From an uncultured Acetatifactor sp. (GTDB lineage Bacteria > Bacillota > Clostridia > Lachnospirales > Lachnospiraceae), in contig CAJUNZ010000051.1 in the NCBI GenBank assembly GCA_910587755.1, positions 1-21,101 of the forward strand: a stretch of 21,101 nucleotides of DNA. Reading direction: 5' to 3'. The notes beneath the pieces were generated by a model. That model was not told the origin of the DNA, ran no database searches, and saw nothing but the letters and a program-made list of their open reading frames with translations. Position 1 is the stretch's first letter, and every line of letters begins with the position of its first letter. This document shows, in pieces, positions 14,884-21,101 of this stretch. The position numbers and the translations under genes are program-made.

Positions 14884-16289
14884 TTTACACCCTCTCGGGT
14901 ATCCTCAAGAAGGATCCCTTTTTCCAGAAGTTCCCCCCGGATGGCATCGGCTTTGGCGAAATCTTTCTCTTTCTTTGCCTCTTTCCGCTCCTCAATCTTC
15001 TGGAGAATATATGCCTCCAGGGCCGCGTCCACTCCGCTGTCCGCCTCTCTCTCCGCATAAGCAGTGGTCAGACCCAGGGACAACACCTGGTCAAAGCTCT
15101 CCGCAAGGACATACTTGGTGGCATCGGACATATCTTCCTTGAGCATGTCATAGAGCACGGTGATTGCCATGGACGAGTTCAGATCATCGCACAGAGCCGC
15201 CTCGAATTTCTGCCTCCAGGTTTCAACTTTCAGGCTGTCCACCTGTCCCTCCCTGTGAAGTGTGCCGATTCGCTTTATCAGTTTATCATAGGCCGCTCCC
15301 ATGTTGTCCAGCACCTCATAGGAAAACTCCAAAGGCTTGCGGTAGTGGGACTGCAGGCAGAAAAGCCTGTAAACCCTGGGATCATACCCCTTGGATTTCA
15401 GCAGAGACAGAGTGAGGAATTCCCCCTTGGACTTGCTCATCTTGCCCGATCTGTCGTTCAGGTGATGTACGTGAAACCAGTAATTGCACCATTTGTGCCC
15501 CAGATAGCCCTCGCTCTGAGCAATCTCGTTGGTGTGATGGGGAAAAATATTGTCCACGCCCCCGCAGTGAATATCCATGTACTCGCCCAGGTGTTTCATG
15601 CTGATGCAGGAGCACTCAATATGCCATCCCGGATACCCTGTCCCCCAGGGGCTATCCCACTTCAACTCCTGGCTGTCAAACTTGGACTTGGTAAACCAAA
15701 GCACAAAATCGCTCTTGTTCCTCTTGTTCACATCCTCGTCCACATCATCCCTGACTCCCACGAGCAGCTCCTCCTGACTGTGGTTGGAAAGCACATAGTA
15801 ATCTTTCAGTCTGGAAGTGTCAAAATAGACATTGCCGCCGCACTCATAGGCATACCCCTTCTCCATCAGCCCCTGGATGACATGGATAAAATCCTGAATG
15901 CAGTTGGTGGCAGGCTCCACCACATCAGGGGTTTTGATGTTCAGCTCTTTGCAGTCGCCAAAGAACGCATCCGTATAAAATTTGGCAATCTCCATAACGG
16001 ACTTGTGCTCCCTCTTGGCGCCTTTGAGCATTTTGTCCTCCCCTGTGTCCGCATCACTGGACAGATGGCCCACATCCGTGATATTCATCACTCTTTTTAC
16101 ATCATATCCGATGTAGCGCAGGGTTTTCTCCAGAAGATCTTCCATAATATAGCTTCTCAGATTCCCGATGTGGGCAAAGTGGTATACCGTGGGACCGCAG
16201 GTATACATGGCCACTTTCCCCTCCTGGTTGGGGATAAACTGTTCCACCTTTCTGGTAAGCGTGTTGTAAATGTGTAATTTATTCTCCAT
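14868..16289 (-). CDS. cysS: Cysteinyl-tRNA synthetase
   Basis: This class I synthetase charges tRNA-Cys with cysteine in the cytoplasm. The 473 residues are close to the family norm. The HIGH motif is HIGN (40-43) in YHFAHIGNLRSYI, and KMSKS is at 283-287. The catalytic zinc ligands are all present: C31 (MYTCGPTVY), C226 (GWHIECS), H251 and E255 (FPHHTNEIAQSE). The C-terminal helical domain ends in a small lysine-rich tail. An AAAGG site is about 7 nt before the ATG, next to a small GCGCA/TGCGC hairpin. It lies 149 bp after cysE, with no clear promoter or terminator in the gap, so cysE-cysS-mrnC-rlmB is probably one operon linking cysteine synthesis with its use. Confidence 0.97.
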   Translation of the reverse strand: MENKLHIYNTLTRKVEQFIPNQEGKVAMYTCGPTVYHFAHIGNLRSYIMEDLLEKTLRYIGYDVKRVMNITDVGHLSSDADTGEDKMLKGAKREHKSVMEIAKFYTDAFFGDCKELNIKTPDVVEPATNCIQDFIHVIQGLMEKGYAYECGGNVYFDTSRLKDYYVLSNHSQEELLVGVRDDVDEDVNKRNKSDFVLWFTKSKFDSQELKWDSPWGTGYPGWHIECSCISMKHLGEYMDIHCGGVDNIFPHHTNEIAQSEGYLGHKWCNYWFHVHHLNDRSGKMSKSKGEFLTLSLLKSKGYDPRVYRLFCLQSHYRKPLEFSYEVLDNMGAAYDKLIKRIGTLHREGQVDSLKVETWRQKFEAALCDDLNSSMAITVLYDMLKEDMSDATKYVLAESFDQVLSLGLTTAYAEREADSGVDAALEAYILQKIEERKEAKKEKDFAKADAIRGELLEKGILLEDTREGVKWKKA

Positions 16290-16438
16290 TCCTGTGCCTT
16301 TCCGCGCAAACTGCGCCTTGTCAATTCTTCTGATTTACAGGCAATTTATAAGAGGGAGCCATCGCAGACACCGCCCTCTGCTCCTCCTGAATTTCCCTCC
16401 AGGACTCTGCCTCCCGCTCTTTTGGGGGTTCCTGCCGT

Positions 16439-17113
16439 CTACTCCTTCTGAATTCCCTTCAGAGCCCTCAGTTCCCGCTCCAACTCCTGAATCCGCTCCT
16501 CCATCCGGGTGCTGGCCTGCCGCAGTCCCGCGATATCCTCCTTCACCGGGTCCGGCAGATCGGTCTGATTCATGGTCTCCTGGGGCAGGGCCTTGCTTCC
16601 CCGCTTTACCACACGCCCCGGCACCCCTACCACTGTGGACCCCGGGGGCACCTCACTGAGCACCACACTGCCGGCGCCGATCTTGGAATTGTCCCCGATG
16701 GTAAAAGAACCCAGCACCTTGGCCCCGGCGCTGATCATCACATTATTTCCCACGGTGGGATGACGCTTTCCGTGCTCCTTCCCGGTGCCCCCCAGCGTCA
16801 CCCCCTGGTAAAGGGTCACATTGTCCCCGATAATGGTGGTCTCTCCGATTATAACACCGTTTCCATGGTCGATAAAGAGCCCTTTTCCAATTTTTGCCCC
16901 AGGATGGATCTCGATCCCCGTCTTCCTCACCCCTCTCTGGGACACCCAGCGGGCCCAGAAAAAGTGCCCTTTTTCATACAGTCTGTGCGCTATTCTGTAA
17001 TGCAGCATTACCTTAAAACTTGGATACAGAAATACCTCCATGGAGGAATGGATGGCCGGGTCACGCTCCCTGACAATCCGGATCTCCTCCCCAATACTGC
17101 CGATGATTCCCAT
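16439..17113 (-). CDS. cysE: Serine O-acetyltransferase CysE
   Basis: This enzyme transfers acetyl from acetyl-CoA to L-serine, giving O-acetylserine, the precursor for cysteine. The N-terminal helical part is short, as in Gram-positive CysE/EpsC forms. Hexapeptide repeats form a left-handed beta-helix from about 67 to 170. Active-site residues fit the family: H70 in IEIHPGAKIG and D82-H83 in LFIDHGNGVIIGE, followed by the GGTGKEHGKRHPT loop. Residues 186-222 form a charged coiled-coil-like tail (MEERIQELERELRALKG). GGGAGGG lies 9 nt before the ATG. The upstream leader has a promoter and terminator, suggesting attenuation. A near-copy of the last codons (GGGAAATTCAGGAGGAGCAG) occurs about 55 bp after the end, so the 3' end may have been duplicated or shifted. 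Confidence 0.95.
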   Translation of the reverse strand: MGIIGSIGEEIRIVRERDPAIHSSMEVFLYPSFKVMLHYRIAHRLYEKGHFFWARWVSQRGVRKTGIEIHPGAKIGKGLFIDHGNGVIIGETTIIGDNVTLYQGVTLGGTGKEHGKRHPTVGNNVMISAGAKVLGSFTIGDNSKIGAGSVVLSEVPPGSTVVGVPGRVVKRGSKALPQETMNQTDLPDPVKEDIAGLRQASTRMEERIQELERELRALKGIQKE

Positions 17114-17136
17114 TTATAAGATCCCTCCCTGCCATT

Positions 17137-17184
17137 TCACACAAAGATTCACACAAAAAACCACGCAAAAATTCACACAAAAAA
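17137..17184 (-). repeat. Two 24-bp tandem repeats in the cysE leader
   Basis: On the minus strand the unit TTTTTTGTGTGAATTTTTGC-GTGG is followed directly by a second copy with three changes. The first copy starts in the T-run of the terminator, and the second ends just before the cysE ribosome site. Confidence 0.75.
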
Positions 17185-17233
17185 CGCGGACAAGACTCAT
17201 CTCTGGAGACGAATTTATCCGCGGTTCCCTCTT
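17179..17233 (-). promoter_or_regulatory. T-box-like motif and intrinsic terminator in the cysE leader
   Basis: On the minus strand AGAGGGAACCGCGG (about 17219-17232) resembles the T-box AGAGTGGAACCGCGG with one base missing from the tRNA-contacting UGGN bulge. Its CCGCGGAT part also forms the left arm of a terminator (CGCGGA with TCCGCG, with CGTCTC/GATGAG inside), followed by TTTTTT. This mutually exclusive arrangement is typical of T-box attenuators, which read uncharged tRNA. However, the leader from the predicted start is only about 100 nt before the motif. I see no convincing Stem I or Cys specifier codon, so it may be a degenerate or shortened T-box, or another attenuator. Confidence 0.45.
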
Positions 17234-17284
17234 CTCAGGAATTGCCGAAAAATGACTGATATCACTGCTTCAACTCTCCCTGAT

Positions 17285-17319
17285 GGGCCAGGCTCCAGCT
17301 CTCCCCAAAGCCTCTGCCC
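17285..17319 (-). other. Stem-loop at the predicted 5' end of the cysE leader
   Basis: GGGC-AG-AGGCT pairs with AGCCT-G-GCCC around a purine-rich loop (TTTGGGGAGAGCTGG). It begins at about +1 of the predicted transcript. It could stabilise the 5' end or be a reduced specifier stem. Confidence 0.5.
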
Positions 17320-17325
17320 ACAATC

Positions 17326-17354
17326 AGCATATGCAAAAAAACAGAATTTGTCAA
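17326..17354 (-). promoter_or_regulatory. Promoter of the cysE operon leader
   Basis: On the minus strand consensus TTGACA (17349-17354), a 17-bp spacer and TATGCT (17326-17331) place the start near 17319, about 205 nt before cysE. Confidence 0.7.
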
Positions 17355-17434
17355 CAGAATTTTCCTCCCCGCCCGAATAGCCGTTTTTTCCTTCTCTATC
17401 CACACTCTTCCATCATTCCGCTATCGTCCTGTCA

Positions 17435-17563
17435 TCACTCTTCCATCTCTTCAAACAACTGTGCCGCTATTTCAAGTTCAGGAAGACTGTCCCCCCTGCA
17501 GCACTGTTGCTCCAGTATGGACAATATAACATATTTTTCCCTATAGGGCAATATCCTTTTACT
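17435..17563 (-). pseudogene. Unrecognised coding-like remnant without a start
   Basis: A minus-strand frame of 42 codons follows an in-frame TAG and ends at TGA 17435-17437. It starts SKRILPYREKYVILSILEQ and ends LPELEIAAQLFEEMEE, which reads like the C-terminal helix of a protein. There is no credible start codon (only a TTG too close to an AAGGA). A promoter-like TTGCCC-17 bp-TATATT (17523-17551) overlaps it. I do not recognise the family. The rest of 17355-17434 shows nothing further. Confidence 0.3.
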
Positions 17564-17613
17564 CTATGCCCGCGGATGAATGCCGTTGCCTGAGGACATG
17601 AACCTGCTCCCCT

Positions 17614-17703
17614 TTATGAGACCTGCGAAAGCGGTTTCACGGTCAGATCCAGCTTGACCTTGGGAAATATGCTCACCACGATCTGTTCCAGCACAGCCTC
17701 AAA
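17614..17703 (-). pseudogene. C-terminal remnant of an unidentified gene
   Basis: Directly after the nuclease-like ORF, in another frame, a coding-like stretch reads YEQFEAVLEQIVVSIFPKVK and then LDLTVKPLSQVS before TAA (17614-17616). It has no start codon and is G+C-rich like resident genes, unlike the A+T-rich ORF it adjoins. It looks like the tail of a gene cut by insertion of the neighbouring island. The family is not recognised. Confidence 0.35.
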
Positions 17704-17707
17704 CTGC

Positions 17708-18130
17708 TCATATATCTTCTTCTATGTATCCTGTTTTCAGTATCAACCTTTTCTTCCAGCGAAGTTGATATTTTCTATACTCAGAGGAACGAATCTCCTG
17801 AGTCTTGCATTTGTTAGCTACAATCCGATATTGTAGGCTGTAGCTGGAAATCTGTTGAGTCAAAGCCTTTTCTGTTGCTTCTAATTGCTTTGCAGCTTTT
17901 ATCAAATCAGAACCTTTTAATTCGATCAGATATGCTGTTCGAGTTGCTTCATTCATTAACAGATAATCACACCTGTTCCCGCTTTTAATGACAATTCCAT
18001 CTATTTTATAATGAGAAACATACACCCTTCCATTATTAATTCCTTTATGGTACTGCGGATTCCCTTTGTCTCTTGATACAATCTGCGCTGCGTCCCTGCT
18101 GCATATGGACTCAAACCCTATTAATGGCAT
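17708..18130 (-). CDS. Putative PD-(D/E)XK nuclease-like partner of the AAA ATPase
   Basis: This is a 140-residue soluble protein of no named family that I can identify. It shows the order of a PD-(D/E)XK nuclease core: an acidic residue in the first helix (E7 in GFESICSRDAA), then D55 in RCDYLLMNE, then E70-L-K72 in TAYLIELKGSD at the end of a hydrophobic strand, then Q82 in KAAKQLEATEKAL. A basic C-terminal region (SSEYRKYQLRWKKR) could bind nucleic acid. Nuclease activity is inferred from this motif spacing only. Its ATG shares a base with the ATPase stop (TAATG), so it is translationally coupled and probably works with the ATPase. No separate Shine-Dalgarno site is needed or evident. It is A+T-rich. 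No terminator was found after it. Confidence 0.75.
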   Translation of the reverse strand: MPLIGFESICSRDAAQIVSRDKGNPQYHKGINNGRVYVSHYKIDGIVIKSGNRCDYLLMNEATRTAYLIELKGSDLIKAAKQLEATEKALTQQISSYSLQYRIVANKCKTQEIRSSEYRKYQLRWKKRLILKTGYIEEDI

Positions 18131-19467
18131 TATAAATCTACACCTTCCTCATCTGTTTCCTGCAAGTTTAAGAGTTCATCAAATTCCATATTTATTACCT
18201 TTGAAATTTCATCAATCCTTTCATTTTGAATCATGTGCACTTCTGCATCCATACAATTTTCGGCTGTTCCATTTTTTACAAACCAAGAATCAAAACTCCT
18301 GTCATCCAGCCAAATTGACATCGGTATAATCTGATCAGCCATTTTTGAGTATTTTTCCGGAATGGTATGTGCATACAATAAATTGTTCAAAGTTCCAAGG
18401 ACATACGGACTATGAGTTGTCAGAACCACAGAGTGTTTCCAATTACTTACTAAAACGATCAGTTCTGTAATATATTTTTGTGATTCTGGAAACAGATGCG
18501 ATTCTGGCTCTTCAATAATAAATAAGATTGGATTCTGCTGTAGTAAATAATAGAACAATAAGTTTAAAATCCAAACACATTCCTGCTGGCCGGAAGATGA
18601 GAAATTGATTTTAACATATTTCCCATTCTTAAGAACAATCTGTTCTTCCCCATTGCTGTAACGGTATGTGCCGCGGAGTATTTTTTCAATCAGTTCTAAT
18701 GCCTGCTGTACCAACTTGGGGGGTAAAATGGTCTTACCTCTGTAATATGCCGTTAACCCCTGAAGTCCTTCTGTAAATTCTGATTTTATCTTCAATATCC
18801 GTTCCAAATAATCCCTCGTACAATAGTCGAGAGACCGCTTCTGAACATCATCCATGGTTGCGTAAATATAACTAAACTGCTCTGATAACAAAGTTATCAT
18901 GCTCCGCCCTGCAGGAATATACACAACAGAACAATTGTCATCAAATATTTCACACAATTCTGTCTTTAGCTTTTTTACCTCTTCTTCCGATACTTCTAAT
19001 CGTGTAACTGTGAGATAATTATTCTTTTCTCTCAGGAATATTAACAAATCCTCGCTGAGAGTTACCCATATATAATTAGGTGAAGAAAACCTGGCGTCCT
19101 CTTTAAGAGAAACCTTTACGGAACATGTACTTGTAAAATAATATTCTATGCACATTTCCTTTGACATTCCCCAGGAAGAACCGAACGTCCTCAAAAATTT
19201 TTCCCTTAAGTAATTCTCCAAGCCTTTCCTTAAACTGGTTCCATATACAACATCAAGTTCTGTCTCTAATCCGCTTACCGGAACCATATTATACGCCTGC
19301 CTTCTGGCAAGATTTACAATATCATCTTTTATAGTCCTGAAATAATAAATTGCCTTTGCTATTGTACTTTTCCCAGATGCCTGAAATCCCGTCAACGTCA
19401 TGAACTGGGAACATTCCATTTCACACTGTTCTATTGGCCCAAGTTTTTTTATAACTAATCTATGCAT
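18130..19467 (-). CDS. OLD/RecF-like AAA (ABC-type) ATPase, putative defence protein
   Basis: This 445-residue protein has the split ABC-type ATPase head of the AAA_15/AAA_21 (OLD/RecF-like) group. Walker A is GFQASGKST (27-35), right after a short first strand (HRLVIKKLGPIEQCEM). The signature-like loop is SSSGQQE (about 290-296). Walker B is ILFIIEEPESHLFPESQ with glutamates near 319-320, and the switch histidine is in VVLTTHSPYVL (about 352). There is no TOPRIM domain after the ATPase, unlike OLD and GajA; the C-terminus is only an acidic helical tail. The middle (about 60-280) is helical and lacks long Rad50-type coils. I chose ATG 19467 because AGGTGG lies 4 nt upstream; the ATG at 19488 has no ribosome site. 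It forms an operon with the nuclease-like gene. It is markedly A+T-rich, suggesting transfer. Confidence 0.85.
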   Translation of the reverse strand: MHRLVIKKLGPIEQCEMECSQFMTLTGFQASGKSTIAKAIYYFRTIKDDIVNLARRQAYNMVPVSGLETELDVVYGTSLRKGLENYLREKFLRTFGSSWGMSKEMCIEYYFTSTCSVKVSLKEDARFSSPNYIWVTLSEDLLIFLREKNNYLTVTRLEVSEEEVKKLKTELCEIFDDNCSVVYIPAGRSMITLLSEQFSYIYATMDDVQKRSLDYCTRDYLERILKIKSEFTEGLQGLTAYYRGKTILPPKLVQQALELIEKILRGTYRYSNGEEQIVLKNGKYVKINFSSSGQQECVWILNLLFYYLLQQNPILFIIEEPESHLFPESQKYITELIVLVSNWKHSVVLTTHSPYVLGTLNNLLYAHTIPEKYSKMADQIIPMSIWLDDRSFDSWFVKNGTAENCMDAEVHMIQNERIDEISKVINMEFDELLNLQETDEEGVDL

Positions 19468-19583
19468 CTTTCCACCTATAACCATCATTTTGTTTGAAAA
19501 CTGTCGAAAAACAGCTGATACAGCTTGCTTTACACAAACCTTGGAAAAGCAATGAAAAATGCTTTGGGGGCCTATGTGTTACT

Positions 19584-19612
19584 ATTTTACCAAAACATCT
19601 ATCAGGTGTAAA
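19584..19612 (-). promoter_or_regulatory. Promoter of the ATPase-nuclease operon
   Basis: On the minus strand TTTACA (19607-19612), a 17-bp spacer and TAAAAT (19584-19589) lie about 115 bp before the ATPase start. The leader contains a short AGCTG/CAGCT hairpin followed by GTTTTTC near 19520 that might act as a weak attenuator. The rest of 19489-19755 is A+T-rich, with an AATTTTT/AAAAATT hairpin near 19704-19728 that may end the DegT remnant transcript. Confidence 0.6.
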
Positions 19613-19755
19613 TAATGATTTAGCTATAGTTCCACATAAATTTTCTACTTACACCCAAATCCTTTAAATGCGTTGGATGCAGAATTATAGTTTAGATGAC
19701 AAAAAGAATTTTTCGAGTGCAAAAAATTAAGATACTTTTATATTCTAATCCTCCA

Positions 19756-20088
19756 TTATAAGACACTGTGCACTGCCTTCCTTACCGATACGGCAACCTT
19801 CCCCAATTCCTCCTCTGAAAGATTCGTACTGCAGGGCAGCGTAATGATCCTCTGCCACAGGCCCTCCGATACAAGTATATCATCCCCCGGACAACCTGCA
19901 TAGGGCTTCTGGAGATGCACAGGTTTCCAGAAATGGCGCGCTTCAATCCCTTCTTCCTTCAAAAGTGCACAAATGGACTTTGCGGTTTCCAGTTTTTTTC
20001 CTTCCGGCAGTACAATCCCCGAAAACCAGCAGGAGCTCCCCTCCGTGGCAGGGAAAAAGGCAACACCGCTCCCCTGCAGATCTTTTAA
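19756..20088 (-). pseudogene. C-terminal stub of a DegT/DnrJ/EryC1/StrS-family aminotransferase
   Basis: About 111 codons ending at TAA 19756-19758 encode the end of a PLP-dependent sugar aminotransferase, used in cell-surface or capsule sugar synthesis. Recognisable pieces are SSCWFSGIVLPEG, then the family's small-domain hallmark GIEARHFWKPVHLQKPY, then LPCSTNLSEEELGKVAVSV. The N-terminal two thirds, with the PLP lysine, are absent. At about 20084-20091 the sequence switches abruptly to an IS3-family orfA on the opposite strand. A GTG at 20103 would give a 115-codon frame, but its first codons are antisense IS sequence, so it is not a real start. The stub cannot be an active enzyme. Confidence 0.8.
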
Positions 20089-20331
20089 CGAGGAAGGCCG
20101 CACCTATAAAAGCATCACTGCCGAGTATGGAGTGTCCAAGGCCAGCATCTCCAAGTGGTGCAGCGAATTCAGCAAAGAATGCCAGATGAAAGCCCAAGCC
20201 AATCCTGATGCCCCAAATGAAATGGAACTTATGAAAGAGAACCTCCGTCTGCGAAAGGAACTGGAAGAGGCCAAAAAGGAGAATCTCTTCCTAAAAAAAC
20301 GGCGGCATTCTTTGCGAAGGAAATCGATTAG
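20084..20331 (+). pseudogene. IS3-family transposase orfA, 5'-truncated and frameshifted
   Basis: The sequence encodes the helix-turn-helix part of an IS3 OrfA (EEGRTYKSITAEYGVSKASI, then SKWCSEF) and the leucine-zipper-like helix (LMKENLRLRKELEEAKKENL, then FLKK). The usual N-terminal residues and start are missing at the junction with the DegT stub. After an A7 run (20293-20299) the frame diverges. The expected family ending AAFFAKEID is present one frame over, finishing at TAG 20329-20331. Relatives usually have A7 followed by G here (slippery AAAAAAG), so one base seems to be lost. Unless corrected by frameshifting, OrfA would end with an aberrant tail at 20350. Confidence 0.7.
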
Positions 20332-21101
20332 AGGCTTATCGGTTCATTGACCAACACCATAAGGAATACGGCGTCCGCTGGCTGCTGAAGCGGCTGGGAA
20401 TCTGCCCGAATGCTTATTACAACTACCGGAAACACCGGAAGGCAGATTATCATGCCCAAAAAGCAGAGGTCCAGGAGCAGATCAGGGATATCTACCACAG
20501 CCATAACGGCGTGGACGGTTACCGCAGCATGACAGTTTATCTGGAACGCAGGGGATACCGCTACAGCCGCACGACTGTCCATAAATATATGAACAGGGAA
20601 CTGGGCCTGCACTCCATCGTCCGCCCCAAAAAGCCAGGCGCAAAGCCCGGGAAGCCTCACAAGATATTTGAAAATAAGCTGAAGCAGGACTTCACGGCGA
20701 AGGAAATCAACAAAAAATGGTGTACGGATTTCACCTACCTGTTTCTGAAAAACGGAGATGTGCGCTATAACTGCACCATCATAGACCTCCATGACCGCAG
20801 CGTGATGGCCAGCATTACGGACCGGCGGATTACCAGCGACCTTGCAGTCCGTACCCTGCGGAAGGCCCTGGACTCACAGCCGGGGCCCAAAGAAGGGCTG
20901 ATCCTGCACAGCGATCAGGGCTCCCAGTACACATCAAAAGCATTTGTGGAATTCTGTGAATCATCTGGTGTGACTCAGAGCATGAGCAAGGCTGGATACC
21001 CATACGACAACGCACCGATGGAACGGTACTTCAACACTCTGAAGAATAAGCGTCAAACAAAAATATATACGAAAAGAGATGAGTTTGTATCTACCGCTTA
21101 T
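20307..21101 (+). CDS. IS3-family transposase OrfB (DDE integrase core), partial
   Basis: This is the catalytic part of an IS3-family transposase, open to the window edge. A helical HTH_21-like region (YRFIDQHHKEYGVRWLLKRL) leads to the rve integrase core. All three catalytic acids are visible: D in KKWCTDFTYLF, D in LILHSDQGSQYTS, and E in YDNAPMERYFNTLKN, with 35 residues between the second D and the E. There is no ATG, GTG or TTG near the beginning. The frame opens after TAA 20292-20294. Translation would normally come from -1 frameshifting out of orfA or from an unusual start; I used the ATT at 20307. The core looks intact, but the damaged orfA suggests this copy cannot move by itself. 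Confidence 0.85.
   Translation, partial: MLCEGNRLEAYRFIDQHHKEYGVRWLLKRLGICPNAYYNYRKHRKADYHAQKAEVQEQIRDIYHSHNGVDGYRSMTVYLERRGYRYSRTTVHKYMNRELGLHSIVRPKKPGAKPGKPHKIFENKLKQDFTAKEINKKWCTDFTYLFLKNGDVRYNCTIIDLHDRSVMASITDRRITSDLAVRTLRKALDSQPGPKEGLILHSDQGSQYTSKAFVEFCESSGVTQSMSKAGYPYDNAPMERYFNTLKNKRQTKIYTKRDEFVSTAY

Larger units (their letters stand above)
20084..21101 (+). mobile_element. IS3-family insertion sequence, left end missing, right end beyond window
   Basis: The element has an IS3/IS150-type orfA-orfB arrangement with a DDE transposase. The left inverted repeat and the first part of orfA are not present: homology begins within orfA, directly against the DegT stub. The right end lies outside the window, so inverted repeats and target duplication cannot be checked. 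Confidence 0.8.

Noticed and set aside
14859..16277. 472-codon plus-strand ORF opposite cysS
   Set aside because: It mirrors cysS almost exactly and shows no protein family; cysS has all synthetase motifs.
19973..20350. 125-codon plus-strand ORF that appears to be a complete orfA
   Set aside because: Its first 37 or so codons are antisense to the DegT stub; only the part from about 20084 is transposase-like, so the ATG at 19973 is not a real start.

Overview
The window reads as chromosome of an endospore-forming Clostridia, most likely a Lachnospiraceae-type gut anaerobe. The evidence is the block cysE-cysS-mrnC-rlmB-sigH in the same order and strand as in Bacillus subtilis, a spo0H-type sigma factor, a Gram-positive class A penicillin-binding protein, strong G-rich Shine-Dalgarno sites and near-consensus sigma-A promoters. 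Most genes lie on the minus strand and are fairly G+C-rich. A few short stretches are clearly A+T-rich and look acquired. The family assignment is inference; no rRNA or other taxonomic marker is present.

Layout. 1-2910 (minus): the 5' part of a MATE efflux gene, the Mg2+ channel gene mgtE with a small upstream ORF overlapping its start, and yigZ. 2950-4130 (plus): a small conserved-looking protein, tRNA-Thr(GGT) with its own promoter and terminators, and the collapsed remains of a YefM/YoeB-like toxin-antitoxin pair. 4169-12301 (minus): a PBP1A-type enzyme with a repeat tail, then an operon in which a very long RND transporter is translationally coupled to an exported nuclease. 12562-17113 (minus): sigH, a promoter-to-terminator unit that may make a short RNA, rlmB, mrnC, cysS and cysE. 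cysE is preceded by a leader with a promoter, a T-box-like motif and an intrinsic terminator.

17435-21101 is the accessory region. It holds remnants of resident genes, then a low-G+C two-gene operon: an OLD/RecF-like ABC-type ATPase coupled through TAATG to a 140-residue protein with a PD-(D/E)XK nuclease motif. After it come the C-terminal stub of a DegT-family aminotransferase and an IS3-family element that is missing its left end, carries a frameshift in orfA and runs off the right edge.

The strongest candidate for an undescribed system is the ATPase-nuclease pair at 17708-19467, whose architecture and setting fit a mobile anti-phage or anti-plasmid module. Second is the mgtE upstream ORF, whose PLP-x-R-x-x-x-L-x-R pattern resembles the enterobacterial MgtL leader peptide. 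Other points of interest are the degenerate-looking T-box before cysE, the isolated promoter-terminator unit before sigH, and the coupling of a monoderm RND pump to a secreted nuclease.
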